Source: Herbiconiux sp. SALV-R1 | GTDB taxonomy: Bacteria; Actinomycetota; Actinomycetes; Actinomycetales; Microbacteriaceae | Assembly (NCBI RefSeq): GCF_013113715.1 | Contig: NZ_CP053344.1 | Span: 3,348,001 to 3,412,000 of the forward strand | Direction: 5' to 3' | Length of the DNA stretch: 64,000 nt | In this document: one piece after another, positions 19,842 through 28,052 of the stretch | Position numbering within the stretch: position 1 is the first letter of the stretch | Layout of the letters: each line of letters opens with the position of its first letter | The notes under the pieces: model-generated | Database searches by the model: none | What the model was told of the DNA's origin: nothing | What the model saw: only the letters and a program-made list of their open reading frames with translations | Program-made: the position numbers and the translations under genes

Positions 19842-21056
19842 ATGGTCAGCTACGGCGTCTTCCTCCCCGTCGGCAACAACGGCTGGATCCTCTCCACCAC
19901 CTCGCCGCAGTACGAACCGACTTTCGAGCTGCAGCGCTCGATCGTCGAACGCGCCGAGAAGCACGGCTTCGACTTCGCGCTGGCGATGCTCAAGTACCGC
20001 GGCTACGGCGGCGAGACGCAGCACTGGAACCACACCATCGACCCGATGACCCTGATGGCGGCGCTCGCCCCGCTCACCTCGACCATCAAGCTCTATGCCA
20101 CCGTGTCGCCACTCAGCTACAACCCGATCGTGGTGGCGAAGATGGCCCAGCTGATCGACGAGATCTCGGGCGGGCGGTTCGGCATCAACCTCGTCGCGGG
20201 CTGGAACCGCAGCGAGTACGCCCAGATGGGCGCCTGGCGAGGCGACGACTACTACGGCTACCGCTACGACTACCTCTCGGAGTTCACGCAGATCCTCCTC
20301 ACCGCCTGGGAGAGCGGGAGGGTGACCTTCCACGGCGAGTACTTCGACATCGACGACTGCGAGGTGGCACCGGTGCCCGCCGGCCACATCGACCTCATCT
20401 CGGCCGGCACCTCCTCGCGTGGGCGGCGCTTCGTGGCGGAGTACGCCGACTACCAGTTCGGCGCGGGCGGCGACGCGGCGGAAGTGGCAGCGTCGAACGC
20501 CGCGCTGGCGGCGGCGAGCGCCGACCTCGGCCGCACTCCGGGCGCCTTCGCGCAGACGCTCGTGGTGCTCGGCGACACCGACGCGGATGCGCAGCGCAAG
20601 GCCGAGCTCTACCAGCGGGGCGTCGACCTCGGTGCCGTGGCCGGCATGGTGCGGGAGTACTCGAACGACACCTCGACCGACGGCTCGAGCGCCATGGTCG
20701 TGGAAAGCCACCGGGCCGACGTCTCGCCGTTCTACGGCGGCCGCGCGCTGGTGGGTTCGCCGCAGACGGTGGCCGACCACCTCAACGCCATAGCCGCCGT
20801 GCCCGGCACCGCCGGCGTGATGCTCACCTTCGACGACTTCCTCGAAGGCACCGACCGCTTCGGCACCGAGGTCATGCCCCTGCTCGACCACCTCCCCACG
20901 CGAACGACCACCGCACCCGCACCCGCCGCATCCGCGCCGACCACCGCACCCGCACCCGCACCCGCACCCGCACCCGCACCCGCACCCGCAGCATCCGCCG
21001 ACACCGCGACAGCACCCGCGCCGACCACCGCACCCGCGCCCGCCCCGAAAGGCTGA
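19842..21056 (+). CDS. RutA-like flavin-dependent monooxygenase
   Basis: The 404-aa enzyme is close to RutA, the FMN-dependent enzyme that oxidatively opens the uracil ring. The matching blocks are GVFLPVGNNGWILSTTSPQY, PTFELQRSIVERAEKHGFDF, ISGGRFGINLVAGWNRSEY, and LLTFDDFLEGTDRFG near the end. It belongs to the luciferase-like superfamily and needs reduced FMN from a partner reductase, which is not found nearby. AAGGAG precedes the ATG. After about residue 350 there is a non-homologous Ala/Pro/Thr-rich tail with seven GCACCC units. The substrate is probably an amide or N-heterocycle; true uracil use is not supported by other rut genes. Confidence 0.85.
   Translation: MVSYGVFLPVGNNGWILSTTSPQYEPTFELQRSIVERAEKHGFDFALAMLKYRGYGGETQHWNHTIDPMTLMAALAPLTSTIKLYATVSPLSYNPIVVAKMAQLIDEISGGRFGINLVAGWNRSEYAQMGAWRGDDYYGYRYDYLSEFTQILLTAWESGRVTFHGEYFDIDDCEVAPVPAGHIDLISAGTSSRGRRFVAEYADYQFGAGGDAAEVAASNAALAAASADLGRTPGAFAQTLVVLGDTDADAQRKAELYQRGVDLGAVAGMVREYSNDTSTDGSSAMVVESHRADVSPFYGGRALVGSPQTVADHLNAIAAVPGTAGVMLTFDDFLEGTDRFGTEVMPLLDHLPTRTTTAPAPAASAPTTAPAPAPAPAPAPAPAASADTATAPAPTTAPAPAPKG
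20946..20987 (+). repeat. Hexanucleotide repeat coding a Pro-Ala tail
   Basis: Seven perfect copies of GCACCC (20946-20987) encode alternating Ala and Pro near the C-terminus of the RutA-like protein. Because the unit is six bases, slippage changes tail length without breaking the frame. Confidence 0.9.
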
Positions 21057-21059
21057 CCC

Positions 21060-22406
21060 GTGCCCTACCAGATGAGCCTCGCGCTCGACCTCTCCTTCTC
21101 CCACCACCAGGGCAGGTGGCGACTCCCCGGCTCCTGGGCGGGCCGCGACTTCCCCGATCTGCGCATGTACCGCGAGCTGCTGCTTGCTGCCGAACGCGGC
21201 TGCCTCGACATGGTGTTCTTCGGCGACGGCACCGGCATCCCCTCCACCTACGGCGGAACCATCGACCCCGCCGTGGAATGGGGCATCGGATTCCCGCGCC
21301 AAGACATGAGCCCGTTCATCGCCGCGCTCGCGCAGCAGACCAGCAACATCGGTTTCGGACTGACCTACTCATCGACGTTCATGCATCCCTTCTACGTCGC
21401 CCGACTGCTCAACTCGCTCGACATCGTGACCGCCGGGCGGATGGCGTTCAACGTCGTGACCTCCTCACGCGGGGCCGACGCCGCGAACTACGGCTTCGAC
21501 TCGCTGATGGATCACGACGCACGCTACCGACGCATGGAAGAGTTCGTCGCCGTCTGCCAAGAGCTGTGGAGAAGTGTCGACCGCGACGCCTTTGTGTGGG
21601 ACAGGGAGACCGGCATGGTGGCCGAGCCGGGCAGCATCCGCGCCATCGACCACCACGGCGAGTTCTTCGACGTCGCCGGCCCCCTCAACACCGTGCCGAG
21701 CCCGCAGCAGGCCCCCGTGCTCATTCAGGCCGGCGGCTCGCCGCGCGGCATCCGCGCCTCGGCCGGCTTCGCCGACGTCGTGTTCGGCGGCGCCTTCTCC
21801 GACGCCGACCGCCTGCGCCACCGCACCCTCCTCGACGAAGAGCTGCTCGCGGCCGGCCGCGACCCCTCCCGCGTCGGCATCCTCTGGGACCTCCAGCTCA
21901 TCGTCGGCGAGACCCCCGAAGACGCCCGGCGCCGCAAGGCCCAGCTCGCCGAGCTGCTGCCGCCCGAGGCTTCCGCCGCACAGTTCGCCCACAACACCGG
22001 CTACGACTTCCAGGCACTTCCCGAGCGCTTCACCCTGGAGGAGCTGCAGGCCGAGGTGATCGCGAAGCAGGCGAGCCCGATGGGGTTCCGCGACCTGGTG
22101 AACGAGCACGGAGCCACCACCGAACTCACCCGCGAGGAGTTCTTCGAGGGGCTCTGGAAGGTGGCGACCGGCTACGAGCACACCGTCGCGGGGAGCGCCG
22201 CCGAGGTCGCCGACTACCTCGAGCAGGCCTACGAGGCCAGCGGCAGCCGGGGCGGCTTCATGATCGCGCACCCGCAGGTCACCCCGCGCGACCTGATCGA
22301 CGTGGTGGGGCTGCTCGTGCCGGAGCTGCAGCGGCGCGGGCGATTCCGCACCCGCTACGACGGCTCGACGCTGCGCGACACCTTGGGGGTGCCGGCGTTC
22401 GCGTGA
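21060..22406 (+). CDS. NtaA/SnaA/DszA-family FMN-dependent monooxygenase
   Basis: This 448-aa luciferase-like monooxygenase is of the nitrilotriacetate/dibenzothiophene-sulfone type. Typical blocks are GSWAGRDFPDLRMYRELLLAAERGCLD, MVFFGDGTG, GLTYSSTFMHPFYVARLLNSLD, AFNVVTSSRG and PVLIQAGGSPRG. GTG 21060 begins four bases after the previous stop, so it is co-translated with the RutA-like gene. Enzymes of this type oxidise C-N or C-S bonds using FMNH2 from a separate reductase. No reductase is visible here. It probably acts in sequence with the RutA-like enzyme on an imported nitrogen or sulfur compound. Confidence 0.88.
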   Translation: MPYQMSLALDLSFSHHQGRWRLPGSWAGRDFPDLRMYRELLLAAERGCLDMVFFGDGTGIPSTYGGTIDPAVEWGIGFPRQDMSPFIAALAQQTSNIGFGLTYSSTFMHPFYVARLLNSLDIVTAGRMAFNVVTSSRGADAANYGFDSLMDHDARYRRMEEFVAVCQELWRSVDRDAFVWDRETGMVAEPGSIRAIDHHGEFFDVAGPLNTVPSPQQAPVLIQAGGSPRGIRASAGFADVVFGGAFSDADRLRHRTLLDEELLAAGRDPSRVGILWDLQLIVGETPEDARRRKAQLAELLPPEASAAQFAHNTGYDFQALPERFTLEELQAEVIAKQASPMGFRDLVNEHGATTELTREEFFEGLWKVATGYEHTVAGSAAEVADYLEQAYEASGSRGGFMIAHPQVTPRDLIDVVGLLVPELQRRGRFRTRYDGSTLRDTLGVPAFA

Positions 22407-22419
22407 GAGGCTCGACGCG

Positions 22420-23217
22420 ATGACGCCACCCGACGCAGCCCGGCCCCCGCAGCCCCCGCGGCGGCGGAGCTTCACCGACGACAAGATCCTCGATCTTGGC
22501 CGCCACCGCCGACAGGACGAGGCGAGGCGGCTGCGCGACCTGGTCTCGGCGTTCGTGCTCTCCGCCGCCGAGAGCGGGCAACGGCTGCCCTCCGACGAGG
22601 AGATCGCCCGAGAGTTCTCCTGCACCCGCAACACCGCGCGCATCGCGATGCAGATGCTGGTGCAGGAGAACTCGATCGGGCGCGCGGCGGGCCAAGGCAC
22701 CCACGCGCGCACCCCGCCCACCACCTGGCGCACCGACCGCCTGCTCGACAAGCTGCGCATCTCACCCGAGCCCGTCGACCACGACTACCTCCTCATCGGC
22801 TGGCACGAGACCTCGGCAATCCCGGCCCCCATGGCGGCGGTGTTCGATCCTGAGGCGGTGCGGATGGCCGTGTTCGAGCGTGTGGTGCTCTATCGCGGGC
22901 GCCCCGGTTCACTGCGCACCTATTACCTGCCGCTGCGTGCGCACGACGAGTTCGGCCAGGCGGAGGCGAACGACGACGTGCTCGAGGTGCTCGAGCACCG
23001 CTTCGAGCACAGTCCGCTGAGCGCCTCGCGGCAGATCAGCGCGATCTCGGCCGACCTCTCGGCGGCCGAGCTGCTCGCGGTGGAGGTGGGCACACCCCTG
23101 CTGTTCATCGAGACGACCGTGCGCTCGGCCGCCGGGCACGTGGTGATGGTCTACCACGGGCGTCAGCGCTCCGATCAGGTGCGGGTCGCGCTCGACCCCT
23201 CCCGCGCCGATCTCTGA
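22420..23217 (+). CDS. GntR-family regulator with UTRA domain
   Basis: The 265-aa regulator has an N-terminal GntR winged helix (LPSDEEIAREFSCTRNTARIAMQMLVQE) and a C-terminal UTRA ligand domain (RMAVFERVVLYRGRPGSLRTYYLP, GTPLLFIETTV). The ATG lies 14 bases behind the second monooxygenase, so it belongs to that operon and likely controls it in response to the substrate. Its last 43 bases overlap the convergent MFS gene. Confidence 0.9.
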   Translation: MTPPDAARPPQPPRRRSFTDDKILDLGRHRRQDEARRLRDLVSAFVLSAAESGQRLPSDEEIAREFSCTRNTARIAMQMLVQENSIGRAAGQGTHARTPPTTWRTDRLLDKLRISPEPVDHDYLLIGWHETSAIPAPMAAVFDPEAVRMAVFERVVLYRGRPGSLRTYYLPLRAHDEFGQAEANDDVLEVLEHRFEHSPLSASRQISAISADLSAAELLAVEVGTPLLFIETTVRSAAGHVVMVYHGRQRSDQVRVALDPSRADL

Positions 23218-24791
23218 GCCGCGCGCGGCGGGCGCGGCCCGCGTGCCCCGTCCACCTCGCGCTCCCCACGCGCCTCGTGCGCGCCGCGCGCCCCACGCGC
23301 CCCGCGCACGAGCGGCACGACGAGCACGATCAGAGCGAGCAGCAGAGTCGCGGCGATGGCACCGACCGCGGGCAGGGGCCCGGCGAGGTCGGCAACCGCG
23401 AAGACGAGGATGGGCCCGAGCGCCGCACCGATGTCGCCCGCTGAGCGGGTGAAGCCGATGATGGTTCCCGCGGTGGCGGGCGGGAACCGCTCACCCGTCA
23501 CCACGTTCGGCACGATGCCGGCCACGCTGGTGGCGACGTAGTAGAGCACGAGCACCGCCGAGAAGGCGAGCGGCGCCGTCATCGCGGGGAACAGCATCAC
23601 GGCACTCGCCGCGACGAGGGTGGCGGGCACGAGCACCGTCAGCCGGGCTCCCCGGTCGACCACGCGCCCCACGAGCGGCAGCGCGCCGATGCTCACCACG
23701 GTGCCGACGGCCATGACGATGCCGAGGCCGAACGGGTCGAGCCCGCCGATGTCGTAGGCGAGCACCGGGATGAGGCCCTGCTCGCCCGCGAAACGCGCGA
23801 AGAAGGTGGCGAAGGCGACCGCCACCAGCCCCACGACCAGGAGGCGGGAACCCGAGCGCCGCCGCGCATCCGCCGCCGCACCCGCGACACCCGCCGCCGC
23901 CTGCGCTGCCGCCGCCGCATCCGCGTCCGCCGCGACCGGCGCGCTCTGCCGGGCCCGCGCATCCGGTGCCGGGCGATCGGCGAAGGCCGACCAGAACCAG
24001 CTCGCCGGCCGCACCAGATCGACGACGAGGCACACCACGAGCGGCACGACCGCCACCGCGAACGCCCACTGCACGCCCCATGCGCTCACCGCGGCGCCGC
24101 CGATCAGCGCACCGACGGCCCCGCCGCTCATCTGCACGACGGTGGCCATCGCCATGGTGCGGCCCCGGCGCTCCGGCGGCGCACCCGCCACGATCACCGC
24201 GAAGCCGATCGTCACCGCAGCCCCGCCCAGCACGCCCGCGACCAGCCGCGCGGCGAGCAGCGCCGGCTCGTTCGGCAGCAACCCCGTCACCGCCGTGACC
24301 GCGATGAGCAGCACGCACACCACCTGCAGGAAAGGTCGGGGAGGGATGCGGCGGAGCGCCAGCCCGGCCGGCACGTTCGCGATCACCCGACCGCTGGCGA
24401 ACGCGGCGATGAGCACCCCGATGCTGCCCGTGGCGAGTCCGAAGTGGTCGACCAGCACGGGGAGCGCGGGGACGATGACGCCCCAGGTCATCTGCACGCA
24501 GGCGATGAAGGCGCACACGAGCACCGCCTGGCCGCCGATGCCCCAGGTGCCGCGGGAGCGGCCTCCGGTCTCGGGCCGGTCACCCCCGGTGCCGCCCGAC
24601 CCGCCACCGGGCACGCCGCCCGACCCGCCACCGGGCACGCCGCCCGACCCGCCGCCCGACCCGCCGCCCGACCCGCCACCGGGAACGCCACCCAACCCGC
24701 CACCCAGCCCGCCGCCCGCAGACGCCGGAGCGGCCGGCTCGGGCGCAGAACGCTCCGAGCCGGCCGCATCCGACCGCGGGTGACGACTCAC
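23175..24791 (-). CDS. MFS transporter with Gly-rich N-terminal extension
   Basis: The 538-aa major facilitator has 12 predicted membrane segments, beginning around AVLVCAFIACVQMTWGVIVP, and a central Ala-rich cytoplasmic loop. The first 70 residues are unusual: repeats of GGGSGG, GGLGG and GGVPGG, encoded by a low-complexity stretch at about 24597-24720. The GTG start has GGAG upstream and is only four bases after the stop of the binding-protein gene, so the two are co-transcribed. It may import or export the compound handled by the nearby flavin monooxygenases. The C-terminal tail is Arg-rich. Confidence 0.85.
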   Translation of the reverse strand: MSRHPRSDAAGSERSAPEPAAPASAGGGLGGGLGGVPGGGSGGGSGGGSGGVPGGGSGGVPGGGSGGTGGDRPETGGRSRGTWGIGGQAVLVCAFIACVQMTWGVIVPALPVLVDHFGLATGSIGVLIAAFASGRVIANVPAGLALRRIPPRPFLQVVCVLLIAVTAVTGLLPNEPALLAARLVAGVLGGAAVTIGFAVIVAGAPPERRGRTMAMATVVQMSGGAVGALIGGAAVSAWGVQWAFAVAVVPLVVCLVVDLVRPASWFWSAFADRPAPDARARQSAPVAADADAAAAAQAAAGVAGAAADARRRSGSRLLVVGLVAVAFATFFARFAGEQGLIPVLAYDIGGLDPFGLGIVMAVGTVVSIGALPLVGRVVDRGARLTVLVPATLVAASAVMLFPAMTAPLAFSAVLVLYYVATSVAGIVPNVVTGERFPPATAGTIIGFTRSAGDIGAALGPILVFAVADLAGPLPAVGAIAATLLLALIVLVVPLVRGARGARGAHEARGEREVDGARGPRPPRAAQRSAREGSSATRT

Positions 24792-24795
24792 GAAC

Positions 24796-26013
24796 TCACT
24801 CCGCCATGCCGATCGACTCGTCGATGAACTCGTTCGTCACCAGGTCGCCGGGAGTGAGCCCCTCGGCCACAGTGACGCCCTGCGCCTCCCAGACGGGGAT
24901 CATCTTGTCCATCAGGTCTTGCACGCGCGCCTCGTCGAAATCGCCCAGAGTCGCGTTCTCGCCATTGCCCGAGATGCCCTCGGCGAGCATGGTCTCGACC
25001 GAGTAGTCGGCCACCCCCTGGGTGTAGACCCAGCCCGTGTCGTACTGCTCGACCAGATCCAGGATCAGCGCGTTCGTCGCATCCGGGTCGGCGAAGTAGT
25101 CGACCTCGGCCTGCTGCAGCACCGGCACCAGCGCCTCGAGGCACGACGCCGAGGTCTCCACATCGGCCGAGCGCACCACCACGGGGTCTTGGTAGGGGCG
25201 GAAGCCGAGGTCGTCGATGAGCTGGTAGGCGACGGGCTTCATCCAGCTCTCCACTTCATTCTCGTACACATAGGGCTCGGCCGAGGCGTACCCCTGCTGG
25301 GCGTCGGCGCCTCCCGAGGCGACGAACGACGCGGGGGTGCCGTCGTAGGAGGCGTCGAGCTGCGACTCGGGGATGATGCCCGCCGAGGTCAGGTACTCCA
25401 TGTAGGCCGAGCCACCGAAGTAGCGGATGATCGCGCCGGCGTCGACGAGATCGCTCACCCCCTTCACCTCAGGATACGTCGCCGGGTCCCACATGATCAT
25501 CAACGGGCTGATGTCGTGCGAGGCGAACACCGCGGTGGTGGGCATCTCGTCCGACTGGGCGATCGACTCGTCGGTCGAGACGTATCCGAGCAGGATGTCG
25601 GGGTCGGTGTACATGAGGCTGGTCACCGTCTGGTAGCCGGTCGCCGGGCCGCCGGCCCTGATCTCGACGTCGACACCGGTGTACTCGCCGCTCGCCATGA
25701 GGGGCCCGGAGACGACCTTCTTCGAGGCGTCGATCGCGGGCTCGTCACCGAGCAACTGGTAGAGGTGGCCGTGCTCGGCCTCGGGGTTCCAGCCGGTCTG
25801 GATGACCACGGTCGCGGGGCAGCCGGCCGCCGCCAGGTCGACGCTTCCCACGGTGAGACCGGCGGCGTCGGCGCTCTCCTCCGTGGCCGAAGAGCCCGAG
25901 CTGCAGGCGCTCAGCAGCAGTGCCGAGGCGGCGAGCGCTCCGATCGACACGGCCGCTCGCGAACGGGAGGAACGGGACGGGCGGCTGCTCGGGCGGGAGG
26001 TGGTGCGGCGCAT
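24796..26013 (-). CDS. NMT1/taurine-type ABC substrate-binding lipoprotein (orphan)
   Basis: The 405-aa lipoprotein has an Arg/Ser-rich start, a hydrophobic core and the lipobox LLLSAC. The mature part resembles NMT1/SsuA-type binding proteins (VVIQTGWNPEAEHGHLYQLLG, SDLVDAGAIIRYFGGSAYM). GGAG lies before the ATG at 26013. No permease or ATPase gene is adjacent; instead an MFS gene follows at four bases. It may serve a transporter encoded elsewhere. The 220-base region upstream (26014-26233) contains no gene and would carry its promoter. Confidence 0.82.
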   Translation of the reverse strand: MRRTTSRPSSRPSRSSRSRAAVSIGALAASALLLSACSSGSSATEESADAAGLTVGSVDLAAAGCPATVVIQTGWNPEAEHGHLYQLLGDEPAIDASKKVVSGPLMASGEYTGVDVEIRAGGPATGYQTVTSLMYTDPDILLGYVSTDESIAQSDEMPTTAVFASHDISPLMIMWDPATYPEVKGVSDLVDAGAIIRYFGGSAYMEYLTSAGIIPESQLDASYDGTPASFVASGGADAQQGYASAEPYVYENEVESWMKPVAYQLIDDLGFRPYQDPVVVRSADVETSASCLEALVPVLQQAEVDYFADPDATNALILDLVEQYDTGWVYTQGVADYSVETMLAEGISGNGENATLGDFDEARVQDLMDKMIPVWEAQGVTVAEGLTPGDLVTNEFIDESIGMAE

Positions 26014-26233
26014 GGGATCTCCATCTGTCGGTGGTGCAGTGGGGTGCGGGGCGCTGCAAGTCTCGCCGCCGGCCGTTGCACCCGTGTTTCCCTGCCGCGA
26101 ACTCCCGGTTGCGCCACTCGGCGGGGCGTGGATCGGTGCTGTGGCGCGCATCCGTCGCCCCTGCGCCACCTGCGGGTGAGCGCGGCTCGGGCGCGGAGGG
26201 CGCGGCTCGAGCGCGGAGCGGCGCGCACGCGGC

Positions 26234-27427
26234 TCAGCCGGTGCAGGCTCCGGATGCGACGGGCTCGGTCGACGAGACGGCAGCCAGCACCGGGGCGATC
26301 TCGTCGAGCGTCATCGCATAACCCGTCTCGGAGTCGAGCGTCGACCGGGCGAACACCACACCCACGACGGTGCCGTCGGCCGCGAACAGCGGACCGCCGG
26401 AGTTGCCCGGCCGCACCAGGGAGCGGAGCGAGTAGATCTCGCGGGTCACCGCATCCTGTTCGTAGATGTCGCGCCCGACCGCCTCGATCACCTCGCGCAC
26501 GCGCGCCGACTCGGTGTCGTACGGGCCGTTCTCGGGGTAGCCCGCCACCACGGCGGAGTCGCCGGCGGCGAGCTCCGACCCGAGCGGGAGCGGGTCGACG
26601 CCGAGACCGGGCACCGCGAGCACGGCGAGGTCGCGATCGGGGTCGAACACGACGAGCTCGGCCGCCAGTAGCTCCCCGGTGCCGCCGAGCTGCACCCAGG
26701 TCTTCTCCGAGCCCGCCACCACGTGCGCGTTCGTCATCACCCGGTCGCCCGCCACGACCCATCCGCTGCCCTCCGCGTCGGAGCCGCAGCTCGGGGCGGA
26801 GGAGAGGATGCGCACCACACCGCCCGCGGCGTCGTTGACCGCCTGCGGGATCGACGGGTCGGGCGCCGGGGCGTCTTGGATGGTCTCCGGTCCGAACGCG
26901 AACACCTGCGGGAAGCCGGAGTCGTCGAGCGCGGAGTTCAGGGTGCCGAGGGCCGTCGACGAGGGCACGGGCGCCACGGCGTCGAGCGCCGCGACCACAC
27001 GCGAGGAGCTGACGACCTGGGTGACTGCGGGGATTCCGGTGGTCTGCAGGAAGCCCGCGAGCAGCCACACCACGACGGCCCAGGTGAGGAGGCCGAGCAC
27101 GGAGCCGCCGAGGGCGTCGAGTCCGCGGCCGATGCGCACGGCCCCGATCACCCGCCTGAGCAGCTGGGCGAGGATGGTGAGCGCGGTGACGGCGAGGCCG
27201 ATGCTGAGCACCAGCACGGCGCCGGTGGCGACGGCGCGCTGCACCGGGGAGTTCCAGCCGAGACCCGCCAACCAGTCGACGAGCCCGGGCGCCACCGCCG
27301 TCGCGAGCAGGGCGCCGCCGACGAGGCCGAGCAGCGACGCGGCGGTCACGAGGGCGCCGCGACGCCATCCTCCGAGCACGGCCAGAACCGCGATGAGGAT
27401 GAGGACGATGTCGACGAAGAGCTGCAT
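26234..27427 (-). CDS. MarP-type membrane-anchored serine protease (CvpA plus trypsin-like domain)
   Basis: The 397-aa protein has a four-helix CvpA-like N-terminus (residues 1-145) and an extracellular chymotrypsin-like domain. The catalytic triad is H235 (TNAHVV), D266 (DPDRDLAVL) and S343 (RPGNSGGPLF). This is the architecture of mycobacterial MarP, which protects cells against acid and oxidative stress by acting on cell-envelope proteins. The start is ATG 27427, eight bases after a -10-like TAGCAT. It is divergent from the glutathione peroxidase gene. Confidence 0.93.
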   Translation of the reverse strand: MQLFVDIVLILIAVLAVLGGWRRGALVTAASLLGLVGGALLATAVAPGLVDWLAGLGWNSPVQRAVATGAVLVLSIGLAVTALTILAQLLRRVIGAVRIGRGLDALGGSVLGLLTWAVVVWLLAGFLQTTGIPAVTQVVSSSRVVAALDAVAPVPSSTALGTLNSALDDSGFPQVFAFGPETIQDAPAPDPSIPQAVNDAAGGVVRILSSAPSCGSDAEGSGWVVAGDRVMTNAHVVAGSEKTWVQLGGTGELLAAELVVFDPDRDLAVLAVPGLGVDPLPLGSELAAGDSAVVAGYPENGPYDTESARVREVIEAVGRDIYEQDAVTREIYSLRSLVRPGNSGGPLFAADGTVVGVVFARSTLDSETGYAMTLDEIAPVLAAVSSTEPVASGACTG

Positions 27428-27513
27428 GTGGGGGTCATGCTACGGCCGCCGTGTTTCGCGCACCTGGGAGACGGGTGTCGAGACGCCCGGGGGCCGGGCG
27501 TAGAGTGACGCTC

Positions 27514-28005
27514 GTGACCTCGAGCATCGACGACATCTCCCTCACCACCATCGACGGCGGCTCCGCGACCCTCGCCGACTACGCCCCCGTGAAGCTCATC
27601 GTGAACGTGGCGTCGCGCTGCGGCCTGGCGCCGCAGTACGAGAAGCTCGAGGAGCTGCAGAAGACCTACGGCGACCGCGGGTTCACCGTGCTCGGCTTCC
27701 CGAGCAACCAGTTCCTGCAGGAGCTCGGCGACACCGAGAAGATCAAGGAGTACTGCTCCCTGACCTGGGGCGTGACCTTCCCCATGTTCGACAAGGTCAA
27801 GCTCAACGGGCGCAGCGCCCACCCGCTCTACCAGGAGCTGAAGAAGACACCGGATGCGTCCGGCAAGGCCGGGCGGGTCACCTGGAACTTCGAGAAGTTC
27901 CTCGTCACGGCCGACGGCACCGTGCACCGCTTCCGCCCCAGCGTGCAGCCCGACGACCCTGAGATCATCGCGCTGATCGAGGCGTCGCTGCCTGGCGCTG
28001 AGTAA
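27514..28005 (+). CDS. Glutathione peroxidase family (2-Cys, probably thioredoxin-dependent)
   Basis: The 163-aa peroxidase contains the peroxidatic C36 (NVASRCGL), Q66 (GFPSNQF) and W124/N125 (WNFEKF). A second cysteine, C81 (EYCSLTWGVTFP), is at the position of the resolving cysteine of yeast Gpx3. It is therefore likely to be reduced by thioredoxin rather than glutathione, which actinobacteria lack. GTG 27514 is seven bases after TAGAGT (27501-27506), so the transcript is probably leaderless. Confidence 0.93.
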   Translation: MTSSIDDISLTTIDGGSATLADYAPVKLIVNVASRCGLAPQYEKLEELQKTYGDRGFTVLGFPSNQFLQELGDTEKIKEYCSLTWGVTFPMFDKVKLNGRSAHPLYQELKKTPDASGKAGRVTWNFEKFLVTADGTVHRFRPSVQPDDPEIIALIEASLPGAE

Positions 28006-28052
28006 GAAGTACTCATCTCGGAGCTGCCCTTCCGGCGCTTAGCGTCGACGGC

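Noticed and set aside
20943-20990. Short regular repeats as a CRISPR or binding array
   Set aside because: It is a perfect hexanucleotide microsatellite in frame within a coding sequence.
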